Assembly: GCF_963675165.1 (NCBI RefSeq)
Contig: NC_087383.1
Location: 6,609,639 to 6,652,138 of the forward strand
From: Halichondria panicea
Lineage: Eukaryota > Porifera > Demospongiae > Suberitida > Halichondriidae
Direction of reading: 5' to 3'
DNA: 42,500 bases
The notes beneath the pieces are model-generated. The model did not search any database, had not been told where the DNA came from, and saw only the letters and a program-made list of their open reading frames with translations. The translations under genes were made by a program, and so were the position numbers. Below, piece after piece: positions 10,524-22,740 of this stretch (positions within the stretch are counted from its first letter, which is position 1; the number at the start of each line of letters is the position of its first letter).

Positions 10524-10672
10524 TTACAAAAGTGTGTTCAGTTTGCAGTGCTCTTGCACACTATAGAGAGATAGTCCTCCCTCCATGCAGTGTGACAGCC
10601 AGCACCGTCGCGAGTATGTGGCACTGCATCGCTGGCCCCCCGCCCATTCGCCCATGGGACCATCTGGGATAT
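10524..10672 (-). CDS. Candidate Cys-rich terminal exon, unknown protein
   Basis: On the minus strand a good acceptor (ttgctgcag) leads into a 149-nt exon (phase 1) that ends at TAA (10524-10526). The peptide starts IPDGPMGEWAGGQRCSATYS and continues with RRCWLSH and CMEGG to a final LNTLL. Four Cys, two Trp and a high GC content relative to the surroundings suggest real coding sequence, perhaps an extracellular Cys-rich domain. The family is not recognised. No upstream exon was found with confidence. Confidence 0.35.
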
Positions 10673-11227
10673 CTGCAGCAAATGCATAATACATTAGTTT
10701 CAAGCAATTGTTGTTGTATAAACCACCTACCTATTGAGGCTATCGCAGTCCAGTTGATTAGAAGGTTCTGTTAGTTCCAGTTGGTTTGAAGGTTATGTTA
10801 AATCCAGGTGGTTAGAAATCGAGTATAGTTATACGTACTGTCTATACAGGGACAAAGCATCATGTGTGTATGTAGTACTAGGCACACCCACAGCTCACAT
10901 GAAGGTGTGGAAAGGTGGGTGTGGCCTTGCATTAGAGGCGTGGTCACATGTACATTGTAGGTATGGCCTGACCACTCCTCCTCCTGATCATTTTTCTCCT
11001 TCTTTCATGATTTATAACAACGAAAAAAGAAAAAAGAAATGAAAATATGAAGGGGCCCCCAATTAATGAGTTGATGATTGAATTATGACTGATGAGATGT
11101 AGTTGAGTGTAGTAGCTGTGGGTACAAGGGCAGAGGGTTAGAATACACACACACGATTGTATAGGACAATAATGTTGCAACTCATAATACACACACAACA
11201 CTATATTTATGGCTATAGGAGCATGTG

Positions 11228-11412
11228 CAGTGGAACCCCTCTATAACGAACACCTTTGCATGCATGGGGATCAATGTTTTGGCCTTTATACATCAGAGGT
11301 TGAGAGGTTGTTTTAATTGTAGTACACAAACTGTTATTTGGGACCTGAGTGCCTGGCCGTTATATAGCAATTGGCCTTTATTCGGAGGTGGTTGTTAACA
11401 GAGGATCCACTG
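11228..11412. mobile_element. Short pogo/Tigger-like MITE
   Basis: Starts cagtggaacccctctataac and ends acagaggatccactg. Such CAGTNGAACCYCTCTATAA ends are typical of pogo-like (Tc1/mariner superfamily) elements. It is 185 bp with no coding capacity. The right flank is TA; the left flank is TG, so the TA duplication is probably mutated. Confidence 0.65.
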
Positions 11413-11429
11413 TAATACATATATAATAT

Positions 11430-12945
11430 AGACACTCACTTTTTCTTAAGGAGGAGGACATTGTATTCCACCAATGCCAGTGATGTCATTGCCGATGAAG
11501 AGATGCTCCATACAGACTTGACTTAATTCAGTATAGTAGCAGTAGATACTCTGTATAGTGTTGTTTCCTCTAGTATTCTACAAATTCCGCCAGTGGTCTC
11601 CCAGAACATGTATTGTGATAATAACATTGTTAGGGCAGAGGTTAGGACACAGCATGTAATGTAATGCTCATGCAGTAATAATAATGATGCCTATTATTAT
11701 AATGCTGGATATAACTCCACCCTTGCAGTACAACCCAGGTGAGGAGTGCCAGTATCAGTCGCTGTCCGTCCACTGTCCCTGTATAGAAACAATTATACAC
11801 ATGCCTACTAGACTATGACCACTTAAGCCTCTCAATACTAACATTTAACACTATGTGTGTATACAGTTTATGCTACACAAGAGTAGCTAGGGGGAGGGGC
11901 TTAGTATCATGTGATACAAATCACACACATGCACTCACTCGTCTTTAAGGAGGAGGACGTTGTTTGTATTGAAATCCTTCCAGTGATATAGAGACTTGAC
12001 TTGAGTATAGCAGTAGGAGTATAGTAGATAGGCTTGCTGTTTCCTGTAATCTGGTGAGCATGGCAGAGAGGCATGCATGGGGACACATGCATGGGGGGGA
12101 GTGGGACTCAATACTAAAGGAGTCAGTCTCAGTCTCAGTACATGTCTAATAGTGTGTTTTTTCGAGTTAAAATTAATCAGCTCTGCATTGCTTGCTTGGA
12201 ATTCCAACAGTAGTCTGTATTGTAAAACACAATAGATTATTAGTGTAGAGGTGAGGAACACATAACATGGAATTCAGTACTAATACAATAATGCTCATGT
12301 CAGTCATAATTATTATAATGCTCAGTAACTTACAAACACACACACACAAGAGTAGCTAGGGGGAGGGGCATGTCATGTGATACAGATTATACACACTCAC
12401 TCGTCTTTAAGGAGGAGGAAGTTTGTTAATTCTGCCAGTACGTAGAGAGATGATCGCAGACTTAATTGTACTTGAGTAGTAGCAGTGCGTTGTATAGACT
12501 GGACGCTTCCTCTATTAGAGTTCCGTTAGTGGTCTCCGGCCGGCTCACAACATGTATTGTGACAAGAGGTGATTGGGGTCAGAGGTCAGGACACATGATT
12601 ATAGCATGCTAATTGGACACAATGCTCAGTAATGAACGTCATTATAATGCTCAGTAACTACATAATTGTAATGCTCAGTAAAATACAACTGCCATTCCAG
12701 CCTCCTATCCATGCAGGTGAGGAGTGCCAGTATGAGTCCTTGCATGTTCCTCCAGTGTCCCTGTAGGAACAATTGTACACATCAACCAGAGCAGCTCAGT
12801 ATAGTGTGTATTGATTGCATGAGAGGAGAGCAACACACACACACAACAGTAGCTAGGGGGAGGGGCTTAATGTCATGTGATATAGATTATACACACTCAC
12901 TTGTCCTTAAGGATGAGGATGTTGTTTTTTCGAGTGGCTGGAGAT
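11430..12945 (-). pseudogene. Four tandem copies of a kinase-like micro-exon unit (462-500 bp period)
   Basis: Exon-like ends followed by a gtgagt donor recur at 11440, 11939, 12401 and 12901 (last exon base). Minus-strand peptides just before the donors are EYNVLLLKKK, FNTNNVLLLKDE, ELTNFLLLKDE and TRKNNILILKDK. The NN-V/I-L-L/I pattern resembles the stretch just after the kinase catalytic Asp (HRDL-x-x-x-NIL). The copy at 12901-12937 has the cleanest acceptor (tctccag). A second exon-like block (acag|GGACA followed by atactggcactcctcacctg) recurs at about 11744-11782 and about 12718-12766. Several copies have stops or shifts in neighbouring sequence, so I read this as a tandemly duplicated, largely decayed gene fragment. 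Kinase identity is inferred from a very short motif. Confidence 0.45.
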
Positions 12946-13495
12946 AAATTGACTTGGGGACTTGAGTAGATAGCTTGTCTTAAAGATATTTTGTAGACTT
13001 AGACACTTGATTTTGCAGTTTTAACGTTTTTTGTGGTCCATTTTCAGTTCTGTAGAAATTAATAGCCTAACACACACAACTGCAGCCACAGTAATAGTAC
13101 AACACTCCTCACCAGTCACTCTATTCCAGGCACCATACATGTACGTGTAGCCTTCGAGAAGATTCGTTAGTGTTCCTGGCCGGCCACCTTATTGGCGAGT
13201 ATAGAAGAATCCAGAGTCTTGAGAACGGGCTTGAAATGTAGAGAAATTTCATGTGTCAGCTTTTTATAAGATTTTCCGCGCATGCGCTTTACAGATTATT
13301 ATTATTGCTGGCTCAGCAGCTTTCTGCAGAAAAGAAGGAGAGGCTGGATCGTGTACAATGCAACCACATTGAATAAGCAGTCAGAGACACTTTCTCCCGT
13401 CCATGTAGTCACACACATTTTGCTATGACCTTGTATAACCTGTTGTAGGGTTCATTGGACCTTTTTGGTAACTATAAATTCCTTTGTTTCTCTAT

Positions 13496-13823
13496 GAGGC
13501 CACTGTTAGTTGCATTTGTTTCAGATGAGAATACTAGCTCGACCCCAATGAAGGAGGGAGGGAGGCCTTCATTACTCATTATCCCATTATTATATTTTGG
13601 TCCTATTATTTTAACTGACGACAATACATAAAAGGACGGAGTATGAAAAAAAATAGTTTACGCACTGGCTTTTTGGTGCACTGCATGGCACATGGTAAAA
13701 TAATGCAATGTCAGCCAAAAAAAGGACTTTGACCTCAAATAATGGCTGACTTAATTGAGGAGGTGAGCAAAACGAGGAGGGAGGTTGATTTGAAACAAGT
13801 ATGCATGCAACTAACAGTGGCCT
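13496..13823. mobile_element. MITE with AGGCCACTGTTAGTTGCAT ends
   Basis: The left end (aggccactgttagttgcat, then tgtttca) pairs with the right end (tgaaacaa, then atgcaactaacagtggcct). The inverted repeats are about 28-33 bp with a small gap. The element is about 328 bp, AT-rich and has no recognisable product. Confidence 0.7.
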
Positions 13824-14175
13824 AAACATGATTATTACAGTCACAATGATGAGAGCCTTCATGTCTTCTTATACGTAGCGTCGGAGAGTTTGCTGCTTTT
13901 TGAAGAGGCAGTTGATTGATCTTTAGTGAGTATGATGCTAGACTTTCTGCAACTGCTTTTATATTATACACGGACATTAATAAAAGGGATCTCCCTGCAT
14001 GCACAGACAAATCTATGAAGACATGCACCTTAATATCAGCAGCCCTTGAGGCTCCTGAAGAACGAGGAAAAGAGTCCATACGTGTGTACCTCCCATGCAG
14101 ACACTATAATTTGTTTCATCTTCTATAATGAAGTGCATCAGTTGGTTAACCCATGCAGCCATCTACATCTATAAG

Positions 14176-14211
14176 TCGAGACCAGGCCGATTTTAATCGG
14201 CCTGGTCTCGA
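14176..14211. repeat. 36-bp palindrome, 16-bp perfect arms
   Basis: tcgagaccaggccgat and its exact reverse complement are separated by four bases (ttta). The sequence is a minimal version of the CCTCGATCCCAGGCC hairpin family also seen at about 24483, 25150, 36473, 37113, 37809 and 41632. Confidence 0.9.
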
Positions 14212-14214
14212 GGC

Positions 14215-15930
14215 TATACTATATAAGCCATGCATGCACCATCACAAATACACTGAGGTGCCTTTTCTTACTACTCAACATCCAAGTAATCTAATTCTTC
14301 ATTATAGTGATAGCTTCCAAGTAACCTGCTTCCAATAATTTCACCGTCAAGCTTTGTTGGGGAACTCAGAGAGATCATCTTTGTCGTGAATTCTTGTCGG
14401 ATAGATAAATATTTTGGTCACATTTTTGCTTATGTAATTAAATAGCTGGACCAGATTATGGTGCTGTTATAACACTTGCAGAGTGCTCTATATAGAACAA
14501 TCAATAACATGATCTTGGTTTTGACATCTACACTTTATATAATACATCTACACACAACTTTGTATATGCATGATTGTATAAGCATTCTCAGCACATTCCT
14601 AGCTTTTGTCATCGTATAACTATTGAGCATATTAATAGTACAAGCTTTGCAGTTTGTTGAGGAACTTAGATTCTCAAAAATTGTTGAGTGTCCTGAGGTA
14701 TTTCACATCCGTATCATCTTGTTTGCTTTTATCGGGACCTCATAGGCTATTTTTGGCTTTCTCCATCGAAACTTGACACTGTTACTAGCTATATAATCTT
14801 ATTTGTCGAGACAAAAAAGAGGTGTAATTTTGTATTAGTTTTGTATTGCTTTGCTTTGAATTTCAGGTACGGAAATAACTTTGATGCAGTATTACTCTTG
14901 GTTTGAACACAGTTTAGAGAATCCTTTTACGTCACTGTTTGCTCTTATAATTATATAGACTATAGCTAGTACTCGCGTTCCAGAAGTTTGAGTTGCACTG
15001 AGTGCATGCAATATTGTAGTGTGTAAAGAACGCTGGATGGTTATCGGGCTTTTCCTGTTTAACTTGTAACGTGCATGTGGTAGTGTCCGGTGCCTGAGAT
15101 AATTATGTTCGTTGGCGATCCTAGTTGTAGAAACTGGTAACATAAATGTATTAGCTATACTTGAGCACTCTTATAATTTATACCTACTTATTTTTTCATT
15201 CCAATTCGGAACGTTATATCTCATGGTTTTGCATGGGATATCGTCAATTGCTCAGCTGTTAGCGATTGTTCCTTCACATTGCTCTCACATTCAACAGTTA
15301 CAATGTCTATACGGGAATTTGTTCTTTTGAAAGCACTTTGAACTCTACTTCGGCATGCACGAGCACGTATAATGGGTTTCCTGTAATAAGCCTAACTGCT
15401 ATTTGCATAACAGGTTTGCGAGAAAATAAAGTGTACCACTCAGCATTATCACGGGAAATAGAAGTTATGCATATAATTATATACACATGCTAAAGGTTGC
15501 GAATTGGCAAGTTGTGTGAATTATTACTCTATATATATATTTTGTTTTTATTCGCATATCATAAAGGGAATAAGGTTAACTTCATAAGGTGTTCCAGTCA
15601 TTGATAGTTTCTAGGAGCTGAGTTTGACAGCTATGTCTAGTTCTGAAGCCATGTTGGATGGAGGAGAGAGTGTTTTGATTGGTTAGATGGTCATAATTAT
15701 GTTAATGTACACACACATTCTAACCTTTCCCCTGGCCCCACCTTAATGTCTCAAGCTGAAGCTAATTAGCTGTTGGCTCCCCCCCCTCATTGGCTGACAA
15801 GATGAGCATGCAGCATGAGGAGTGAGGACAGCTAATTACTAATCCTTTGTATAATATAATTATAGTTACGTAATTATAATTATACAATGTATATTATTTT
15901 TTATTGCTAGCTATTCATTTCCTGCTTATT
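14215..15930. other. AT-rich stretch without a supported gene
   Basis: Short frames exist on both strands (60-85 codons), but none has recognisable motifs, codon character or convincing splice sites. Nothing else was seen. Confidence 0.4.
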
Positions 15931-15937
15931 AAAACTA

Positions 15938-16341
15938 CAGTAGACTCTCGCTATTCCGAATCTTTGAAGTACGGCCACCTCGATATACCAGCCATTTGGC
16001 TTGGTAAGGAATGCTAGCTATATATATATGCATAATTATGTTTACTTAACAAAACTCACCCTAAAGTACGGCCACTCGCTATTCCGTTTATCGGCCAGTG
16101 CTGGCTGTTCCAAACAAGGTTTTCATTTATACTATACGATAATACGTGTTTTACGGCCGGATATGACGTTTTAGGTGTGGTTTAGCAAATGAAATTGGAT
16201 TATACTTCATTATCCTTCATTATCCTCGAGACAAGAACCGCAAAATTAGTTTTTAGGCCGCAGCTATTTCCTGAGCCACCTCGCCAAGCAGCATGGTGAC
16301 AGTGACGTCCCAAGCGTAACCGGATTAACGAGAGTCTACTG
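15938..16341. mobile_element. pogo-like MITE (CAGTAGACTCTCGCTATTCC), copy 1
   Basis: Ends cagtagactctcgctattcc and cgagagtctactg. It is 404 bp, flanked by TA on both sides (15936-15937, 16342-16343), as expected for Tc1/mariner/pogo insertion. Interior blocks (tacggccacctcgatatacc; gccagtgctggctgt) are shared with the copies at 38755-39187 and 40434-40876. Confidence 0.85.
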
Positions 16342-16547
16342 TAATTATAATGTCAATAATAAGTTAATAAAAGAACTACAAAAATAATAGTGCATAATTA
16401 TAGAAACATCGATTGAAAAAAATTTATTCTTGGTAAAACTCGAAACGTATTATAATTATTACACAATAATTTATTAATTAATGAAGCTACTTACAAACTA
16501 AATTGTGAGTAATAAGGTGAGTAGTAATACTATTGAGCAAGCTAGTG

Positions 16548-19500
16548 TTAACATTCCTGTACAACAATGTCATCTCCACACATGACAGACAGTGACACCT
16601 CCTGTACAATAAGAATAGATACAATAGAATAATCACATATACCCAACACAAGACAATAATATATGCATGTGTCTGGTAAGCATTTACATCACTAACACTA
16701 TAGTCTTGATTCTATACTCACTTGAGTCAAGTGCTGACAGATATCATCAGCTATCTTGTCTTTTATCAGTCCCAGTAACAACTCCAGTAGAGCTTTGTAA
16801 GTTGCTGTGTAAGGATTGTGTCTTTTCCAGATAGTCAAGCATTCAGTCATGGCTACTTGAGTTCCATTCTTATGGTACAACTCATTCACATCGGCCTGTT
16901 CTGCAGGAGTTAGTCCCATTGCATTCGCATAGATTTTTGACCCGTCGAAATATTCGGCAAGGTAAGAATTATCAGAGTCCCCTATTTCACTATTGAGCTG
17001 CTCGTCAGTCAGACTGTATCTGCTCACTAGATCTTGAAGTGTGACTCGATTAGCAGCTGGTCCTATAATTATAGGGCCCATAATTATACTAATAATTATA
17101 GCAATCAAAATAATAATTATAAGCGTTTATGTCCTATCACTTCAGTCTCTACCTCACAATGACAATACAATTGCATGGCACATCAATGCAGCTATTTGGA
17201 AAAAGTCAGCTTTAGTATAATTATTGAGTGTGTGCTGATGCATAAAAGCTAGCTTTATAAGTCCTTATATCCCGTTGCTATGTTGTTGCCAAGTGCAATA
17301 TAAAGCATATTGCACTGCTGAAAGTCATATTGCACTGACCGCAAAGTCATATTGCACTGACCTCAAAACGCCCCTCTGGCAATTAGACAGACAATTAAAT
17401 TAAAATTAAATTAATATGCATGAGAAATAACAAGTATCAAAGTATGTCCAGCCATGCAGGAATGAATGTTCAGCACTGCTGGAGTTTCTTTTTGCAACCA
17501 TGCAGGTTTTAAAATTGTCCAAGATTCATTTTGTGGAAGATTCTGTGTTCCTAGATCGACCTAGTCCTCGACATCGTGATGCATGTCAATTCTGCTTCAC
17601 CGTAGCACTAGAAGTGGCTCTTTTTGCTGGGGGCATGAGCTGTTTTGCAGCAGTGTAGAAGCGAGCTTTCTTGGCTTGGTTATGAGGCCGAGCGTAGACC
17701 AGCAGCTAATACCATGTATTCACTGAGTAGTGGGGTGGGGCTGTTTCTTTGCAGCAGTAAGTGAGGCGGGACTGTTTTGCAGCACCAGAAGTGGGGTGGG
17801 GCTGTTTTGCAGATTTCAGTTGAAACTCCAACAATTTTGTGTCAAGCCATTCGTCGGTCATGCCAATCTTACACGCTGCAGATACTGGCGTCTAGAAGAG
17901 AGAAGAGATGGAGCTGTGTCTAGAGTTGTCTCTGTCTTTTTTTGTGCTGTTTATATTGTGTTACTAGGACAGTGTTATGTTGCTATATGCCCTCGGGATA
18001 TAAACTAGTTATAACACGTGCACTCGGGCTGCATGGCATATATTGCACTCAGCCCTCGGGGCTGGCGCCCTCGTGCTTCAGTGCAATATATTCCATACAT
18101 CCCTCGTGCCCGTGTTATAACTATAACTTAATGTTTGATAATTAATTTTGCTGCATGCACAGGCAGAATCCAGAAAATCACAGAGAAATAGTGGGTAATG
18201 ATCGACATTTTTGCATTAAGCTGAGAGAGTATGTAAAAATCAATGATTTTTGTTCAAAAGGATCGATATAATTATAAATAATTGTATGTATCGCAAAAGT
18301 CCAAGTCTAAAATTAATGGCTCCATCAGCGGAGCCTTGCAGCTCTACCATGCATGCAATGGTAGCTTTTTATAGTGCAGAGCTAATAACTACTAAGTATA
18401 GAGTAGCAAAACTACCTCTGTGGACAAGTTTTGCTATTATGCACTCTTCTGAAAAGGCTGCAATGGCATTCCATATAAATAAAGGCATAACTCGAGAACG
18501 AAGCATTATTTTTCACATCCACGAAAAAAACATGGCTATATAGAAACTCTTATCCTTGAACTTCATTGATCCTTGAGCAGCTGAAGCAGACACACACACA
18601 GACACACTACCGGTATATACCTTGAATGCCCACTGAGGCAGAAATAATAATAACCCCTAAACCAAATAATAATAACTCCTAAACCTATTATAAACGTGCA
18701 TTGTTAAAATTAATGTACCACAAGTAATTTTAGTGAGATCTCACCACGGCTTGAGGGTAATTGTCTGACTTCCGTCCTCTCCTCAATAGTTATCAACGTG
18801 GCTCCGTCTAATAAATGATATAGGAGGGGAATACAGTCATTCACGAGAATTTGACTATAATTATAACCATGCATGTAATATCAGGTAAACAATAACAGTA
18901 TAGCAAATCAGTGCATGGGTTGCCACTTTCAGACGCCAAAGGGGATAAGCGGCAAAATGGTAATTTAGTGCTCACCTATTGTGCTTGGACTGGGTGAGGA
19001 TTCAGACTCATTAGGTTGTTGCGGCAACATGTTTTCACAAAATAACGTAGGAGCAACACCAGCCAAAACCTAATCATGAGACAAAAGTATATTTCAACAT
19101 AACAAACTTATGAGTCTGGAAACATGATACAATTTTGGTACATAATGCACATAACTTTCAATTAGTTTCCATGACTCACTAGAGGGTTCTTCCCAGAGAA
19201 GACACTGAGTGGATCCAGAATCAGTCTCAATGCTCTGCAAGTGCCGTCACCACTGTCCCTCCACACCCTCAGGGCATGCTCTAGACTACCACTGATTCCA
19301 TGTGTGCTCTTAGCAGCCCTAGAAACAACTGAACAAACAATGTCTGATAGTTCACGATTCTTGCTCCAACAAGATGAAAGAGCTGAGAGCAGTCCATCAG
19401 AGACTTTCTCGTCATGTGCTGGGTCACCTTCGTTGCATAGAGCTTGTAGAATATTCTCACCGAGATCAGCGTACACCTCAGATTGGAGCAGCTCACTCAC

Positions 19501-21374
19501 TGGTGCAACTTGTGTGCTGGTTGTGGATTTAACGAATTCCTTCTGACAAGAAATGCTTTTAGCAACAGATTTCATACTAAACAATGGAGCACCAGCGATG
19601 TCAGTGGAAGGTAACAACCGTTCGTCCGTGTCTATGTTGGGGCAAAACTCACGAGCAGCTTCAACCACTTTGTTGATAACAGTGGATCGTACATCGAGTA
19701 CATCTAACGAGACCTTAGGTGCTTGTAGTTGAATAGTGACACTCTTCATCTCCATCACCTCAACACGGACTCTGATTCCATCCTCAGTGACCCAACACAC
19801 ACCAGTCTTCCAGACCGAGCATTGACCTTGCAAGGCAGGATTGTCAGTGTCCACCACTGGAGCAAGACCAAGCGACAGAGACAGTCGAAGGAGAAGAACG
19901 TGAAGAAATCGAGGGTTGAAAAAATGGTCATTGTGTGCACAGGCCAGGGACCAGTTGAAACTGTACTGGAAATTAATAGTGGTAGCCATTGGTTCGCTGG
20001 AAGCTACCAATCGGATCAGTGCTGGACAGAAGATGAAGCCTCCAGAGACGGACACAGCAGTTGCAGGAAGATGCTTGTCGATAAGACTGAGCACTATTTT
20101 GTCTTCAATGGGAACGGCTAGCTCGAGATGAAACAAGTATCCAATGAGCATGTCAATGTTGAAATTGGGGAAGTGTTTAGCGAGATTTGATTTTAGAACA
20201 ACCCCAGTACTTGTGGAAAGCTCACAATGCTGTGTGAAATCTTCGGGAGCAAAAATGGTGCCATTTACTTCAGCCAAGAGTTTCGATTTGTCAATAACGA
20301 TAAAGCTCTTTTCTGGAAAGGAAGCATTGCAAAGGAAAAGAATATGACCTTTGTCACTGAGTTGAACACAGATCTCAACAAGTCGTGGAATGCTGGTAGG
20401 CACGAAAGAAAGAACTTTTTCATCTTTTCTAGAAACTCGATCCTTCATTTTCCCTTGAACTTCTTCCAGGGTTACAGCAATCTCACCCGAGTACTTGTCA
20501 AGAAGGTGGACAAGAAACATATGAGCATTGAGGCTCACAGACAACCGCTCTCGAATGGAAGCACAGCTAGTTCCAACAATATGCCTAAAACTCATCATGC
20601 CATCAGAACTTGAAAAGCGACAATCCATTGAAACAAAACCAGCAAGATCAAACATTGGAAACTTTTGAATGGCTCGTACTATAATTTTCTTCTTTTGCTC
20701 CGCTTGTGTGCTTGTCACGAGATCAGCATGACTACCTACCACAATGAGTGGTGCTTTGCCCTCCATATTGGCACACTGGTTGGCAACAATTCCCAACCAA
20801 TAGGAGACGGAGGTTGCTGTGATGGTGTCGTTATTCTGGAGACCGATTACCATGACAAAAACGGGTGGACACGTATCGACTGTATTCTTGATAATGGCAG
20901 CATGGCTGCTGTAGTAGACCTCTTGACCAGCAAAGTCATAGACCAACACATCTCCAAAGACACGACTCTTGAATAATTGAGGGATGATGCCGGCTGTTTT
21001 CTTGCTCACTCCATCGACTTCTTTAGGAGAGACGAAGATGTTGACTAGAGATGTGAATGCATTTGGCTCGTGTTCCATTGCTTTAATGAGAGTGCTCTTT
21101 CCTTCTCCACCATGACCGATAACAAGTATCTTCACTGGGTTTTTCAGGGGATCCTTTGAAAACACGTTACCAAGAGCTTTGCGATGATTGGTATAGACAT
21201 CTTCGGCAGTAGCTCCATGTTGCAACAAGAGTAGAATGATTTCCTTGTTCTTTGCAAGAAAGAGTGGTGTGTGTCCATCGTCATCTTTGATATTGGGATC
21301 ACAGCCAACAACGTCATTCAGAAGATATTCCACGATTTCGGTAACCCCATACTGGCAGGCAAGTAGAAGAACAT
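16548..21374 (-). CDS. ANK-Roc-COR-Death protein (ROCO family, DAPK-like tail), 3' part of gene
   Basis: Five exons splice by eye with GT-AG introns and matching phases: 19180-21374 (enters in phase 1), 18976-19069, 18745-18807, 16722-17062, 16548-16601 (TAA at 16548-16550). Exon 1 starts inside an ankyrin repeat (VLLLACQYGVTEIVEYLL; DDDGHTPLFLA). A Roc GTPase follows with P-loop GHGGEGKS, switch-II DFAGQE and a G4-like SHAD, then a COR-like region. The end of this exon (LEHALRVWRDSGDGTCRALR) is helical and Death-like. The 341-nt exon is a Death domain (LAEYFDGSKIYANAMGLTPA; CLTIWKRHNPYTATYKALLE). The last exon ends VSLSVMCGDDIVVQEC. ROCO proteins use Roc-COR as a GTP-regulated dimeric switch, and Death domains recruit partners in apoptosis or immune signalling. 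The order ANK-Roc-COR-Death equals that of DAPK1 without its kinase. The 5' end is missing here; distant exons may supply it. Confidence 0.88.
16722..17062 (-). CDS. Death-domain exon of the ROCO gene
   Basis: The acceptor is taattatag|GA and the donor CAA|gtgagt. It joins upstream exon 18745-18807 in phase 1 (SSR-G-PAANRV) and downstream exon 16548-16601 in phase 0. The peptide runs VTLQDLVSRYSLTDEQL to ICQHLTQ and has the six-helix Death-domain pattern, with the conserved Trp in LTIWKRHNPYTATY. It is separated from exon 18745-18807 by a 1.7-kb intron with repeat insertions, much longer than the two introns before it. Confidence 0.88.
17170..18007. other. Intron sequence with short direct repeats
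   Basis: Lies inside the intron between 17062 and 18745. catattgcactgac-type words repeat three times at about 17306-17362. ggggtggggctgttttgcag-type words repeat at about 17627-17815. The plus-strand frame 17730-18008 runs through these repeats and is not supported as a gene. Confidence 0.5.
18008..18121. repeat. Hairpin repeat with GTTATAACACGTGCACTCGGG ends
   Basis: The left arm (gttataacacgtgcactcgg... to atattgcact) pairs imperfectly with the right arm (agtgcaatatattcc... to cgtgttataac), about 42 bp each around a GC-rich loop. A partial copy lies near 29128-29152. Confidence 0.75.
18178..18655 (-). repeat. Interspersed repeat family R, copy 1
   Basis: Shares in order, with 22296-22735 (same orientation) and 28227-28700 (opposite): a tgggtaatgatcg block, caagtctaaaattaatggct, tggacaagttttgct, actcttctgaaaaggctgca, ataactcgagaacga, cttcattgatccttgagcag and an end near actaccggtatataccttg. 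It lies in an intron of the ROCO gene. The open frame 18250-18543 is repeat-derived. Confidence 0.8.
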
Positions 21375-21600
21375 CTGCAATGGATATGCATCAATAATCA
21401 TTGAGTATAATTATATATAGGGTGCCATTTGTGTCAAAATTAATACAAATTGCACGTACATCATAAATGAATACATATATATATATAAATACAAGTGGTG
21501 CATATGATATGCAGGTGCCCCATATGTAAATGCAGCATGTGCATATAGCAAATGAAGTGGTTGCATATACAAATGTAGCACGTACATTTGTATATGTACC
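21375..21600. other. Intron sequence upstream of the large ROCO exon
   Basis: Minus-strand acceptor tgcatatccattgcag ends at 21375. Beyond it lies simple (TA)n-rich sequence grading into the satellite. No further exon was seen. Confidence 0.6.
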
Positions 21601-22312
21601 TGATATATATAAATGCAGCAGTCGCATATATTATATGCAGCAGTTGCATATAATAATAAATGCAGCAGCGTCATATAATAAATGCAGCAGTCCCATATAA
21701 TATATGTATATCAGTCACATATAATAAATGCAGCAGTCCCATATAATATATGTAGCAGTCGCAGTTGCATATAATATATGCAGCAGTCGCATATAATAAA
21801 TGCAGCAGCCTCATATAATATATGTAGCAGTCGCATATATATAAATGCAGCAGTCCCATATAATAATTATATGCAGCAGTCGCATATAATAAATGTAGCA
21901 GCCTTATATAATATATGTAGCAGTCGCATATATAAATGCAGCAGTCCCATAATAATATATGTAGCAGTCACATAATTATAATAAATGCAGCAGTCCCATA
22001 TAATATATGTAGCAGTCGCATATAATAAATGCAGCAGTCCCATATAATATATGTAGCAGTCGCATATAATAAATGCAGCAGCCTCATATAATATATGTAG
22101 CAGTCGCATATATAAATGCAGCAGTCGCATATAATAAATGCAGCAGCCTCATATAATATATGTAGCAGTCGCATATATAAATGCAGCAGTCCCATATAAT
22201 ATATGTAGCAGTCACATATAATATATGCAGCAGTCGCATATATATAACATATGCAGCAGTCGCATATAATAAATGCAGTCCCAATAATAAATGTAATGAG
22301 TGGGTAATGATC
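21600..22312. repeat. 22-bp satellite (44-bp dimer), about 30 monomers
   Basis: Alternating monomers ataataaatgcagcagtccc and ataatatatgtagcagtcgc, repeated with small variations. Reading through gives Tyr/Ile/Cys/Leu-rich frames in several phases on the minus strand that are artefacts. The same repeat in opposite orientation lies at 23541-23745. Confidence 0.95.
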
Positions 22313-22735
22313 GTCCATAATTGTTAGGATCGATGCCCAAGTCCAAGTCTAAAATTAATGGCTATAGAGCCTAATTGCAGCAGAGCTCTCTTCTCACTCT
22401 TGCAGCTATCAATAGCTATAATATATAGCGTTCTATAGTGCATGCAGAGCTAACTACTATAAGTAGCAACACTCAGTCACCATGGACAAGTTTTTCTATG
22501 CACTCTTCTCAAAAGGCTGCAATGCATGTCATTGCAAGTAAGCAACACTTAGCATAACTCGAGAACGAATTGCAAATACACTAGAAAACATGACTAGAAG
22601 GCCTATAGAAACCCTTACTTGCACTTCATTGATTCTTGAGCAGCTGTAGCAGCTATAGTCGAGTCTACACACAAGACACATAAACACACTACCGTATACC
22701 CGTAATACCTCGCTTGAATGCGCATGCGCACCAAG
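22296..22735 (-). repeat. Interspersed repeat family R, copy 2
   Basis: Aligns with copy 1 (18178-18655) from gtgggtaatgatcg to the cacactaccgtatacc end, then runs into tgcgcatgcgcacc. It joins the satellite directly at its left end. Confidence 0.75.
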
Positions 22736-22740
22736 ACATA

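Noticed and set aside
18250-18543. 97-codon plus-strand frame
   Set aside because: Coincides with family R repeat; other copies of the repeat do not keep the frame.
19729-20976. Plus-strand frames of 60-130 codons opposite the ROCO exon
   Set aside because: Antisense shadows of a real 2.2-kb exon; no recognisable domains.
21391-22318. Several Tyr/Cys/Ile/Leu-rich frames on the minus strand
   Set aside because: They are reads through the 22-bp satellite; the mirrored array at 23.6 kb gives the same peptides on the plus strand.
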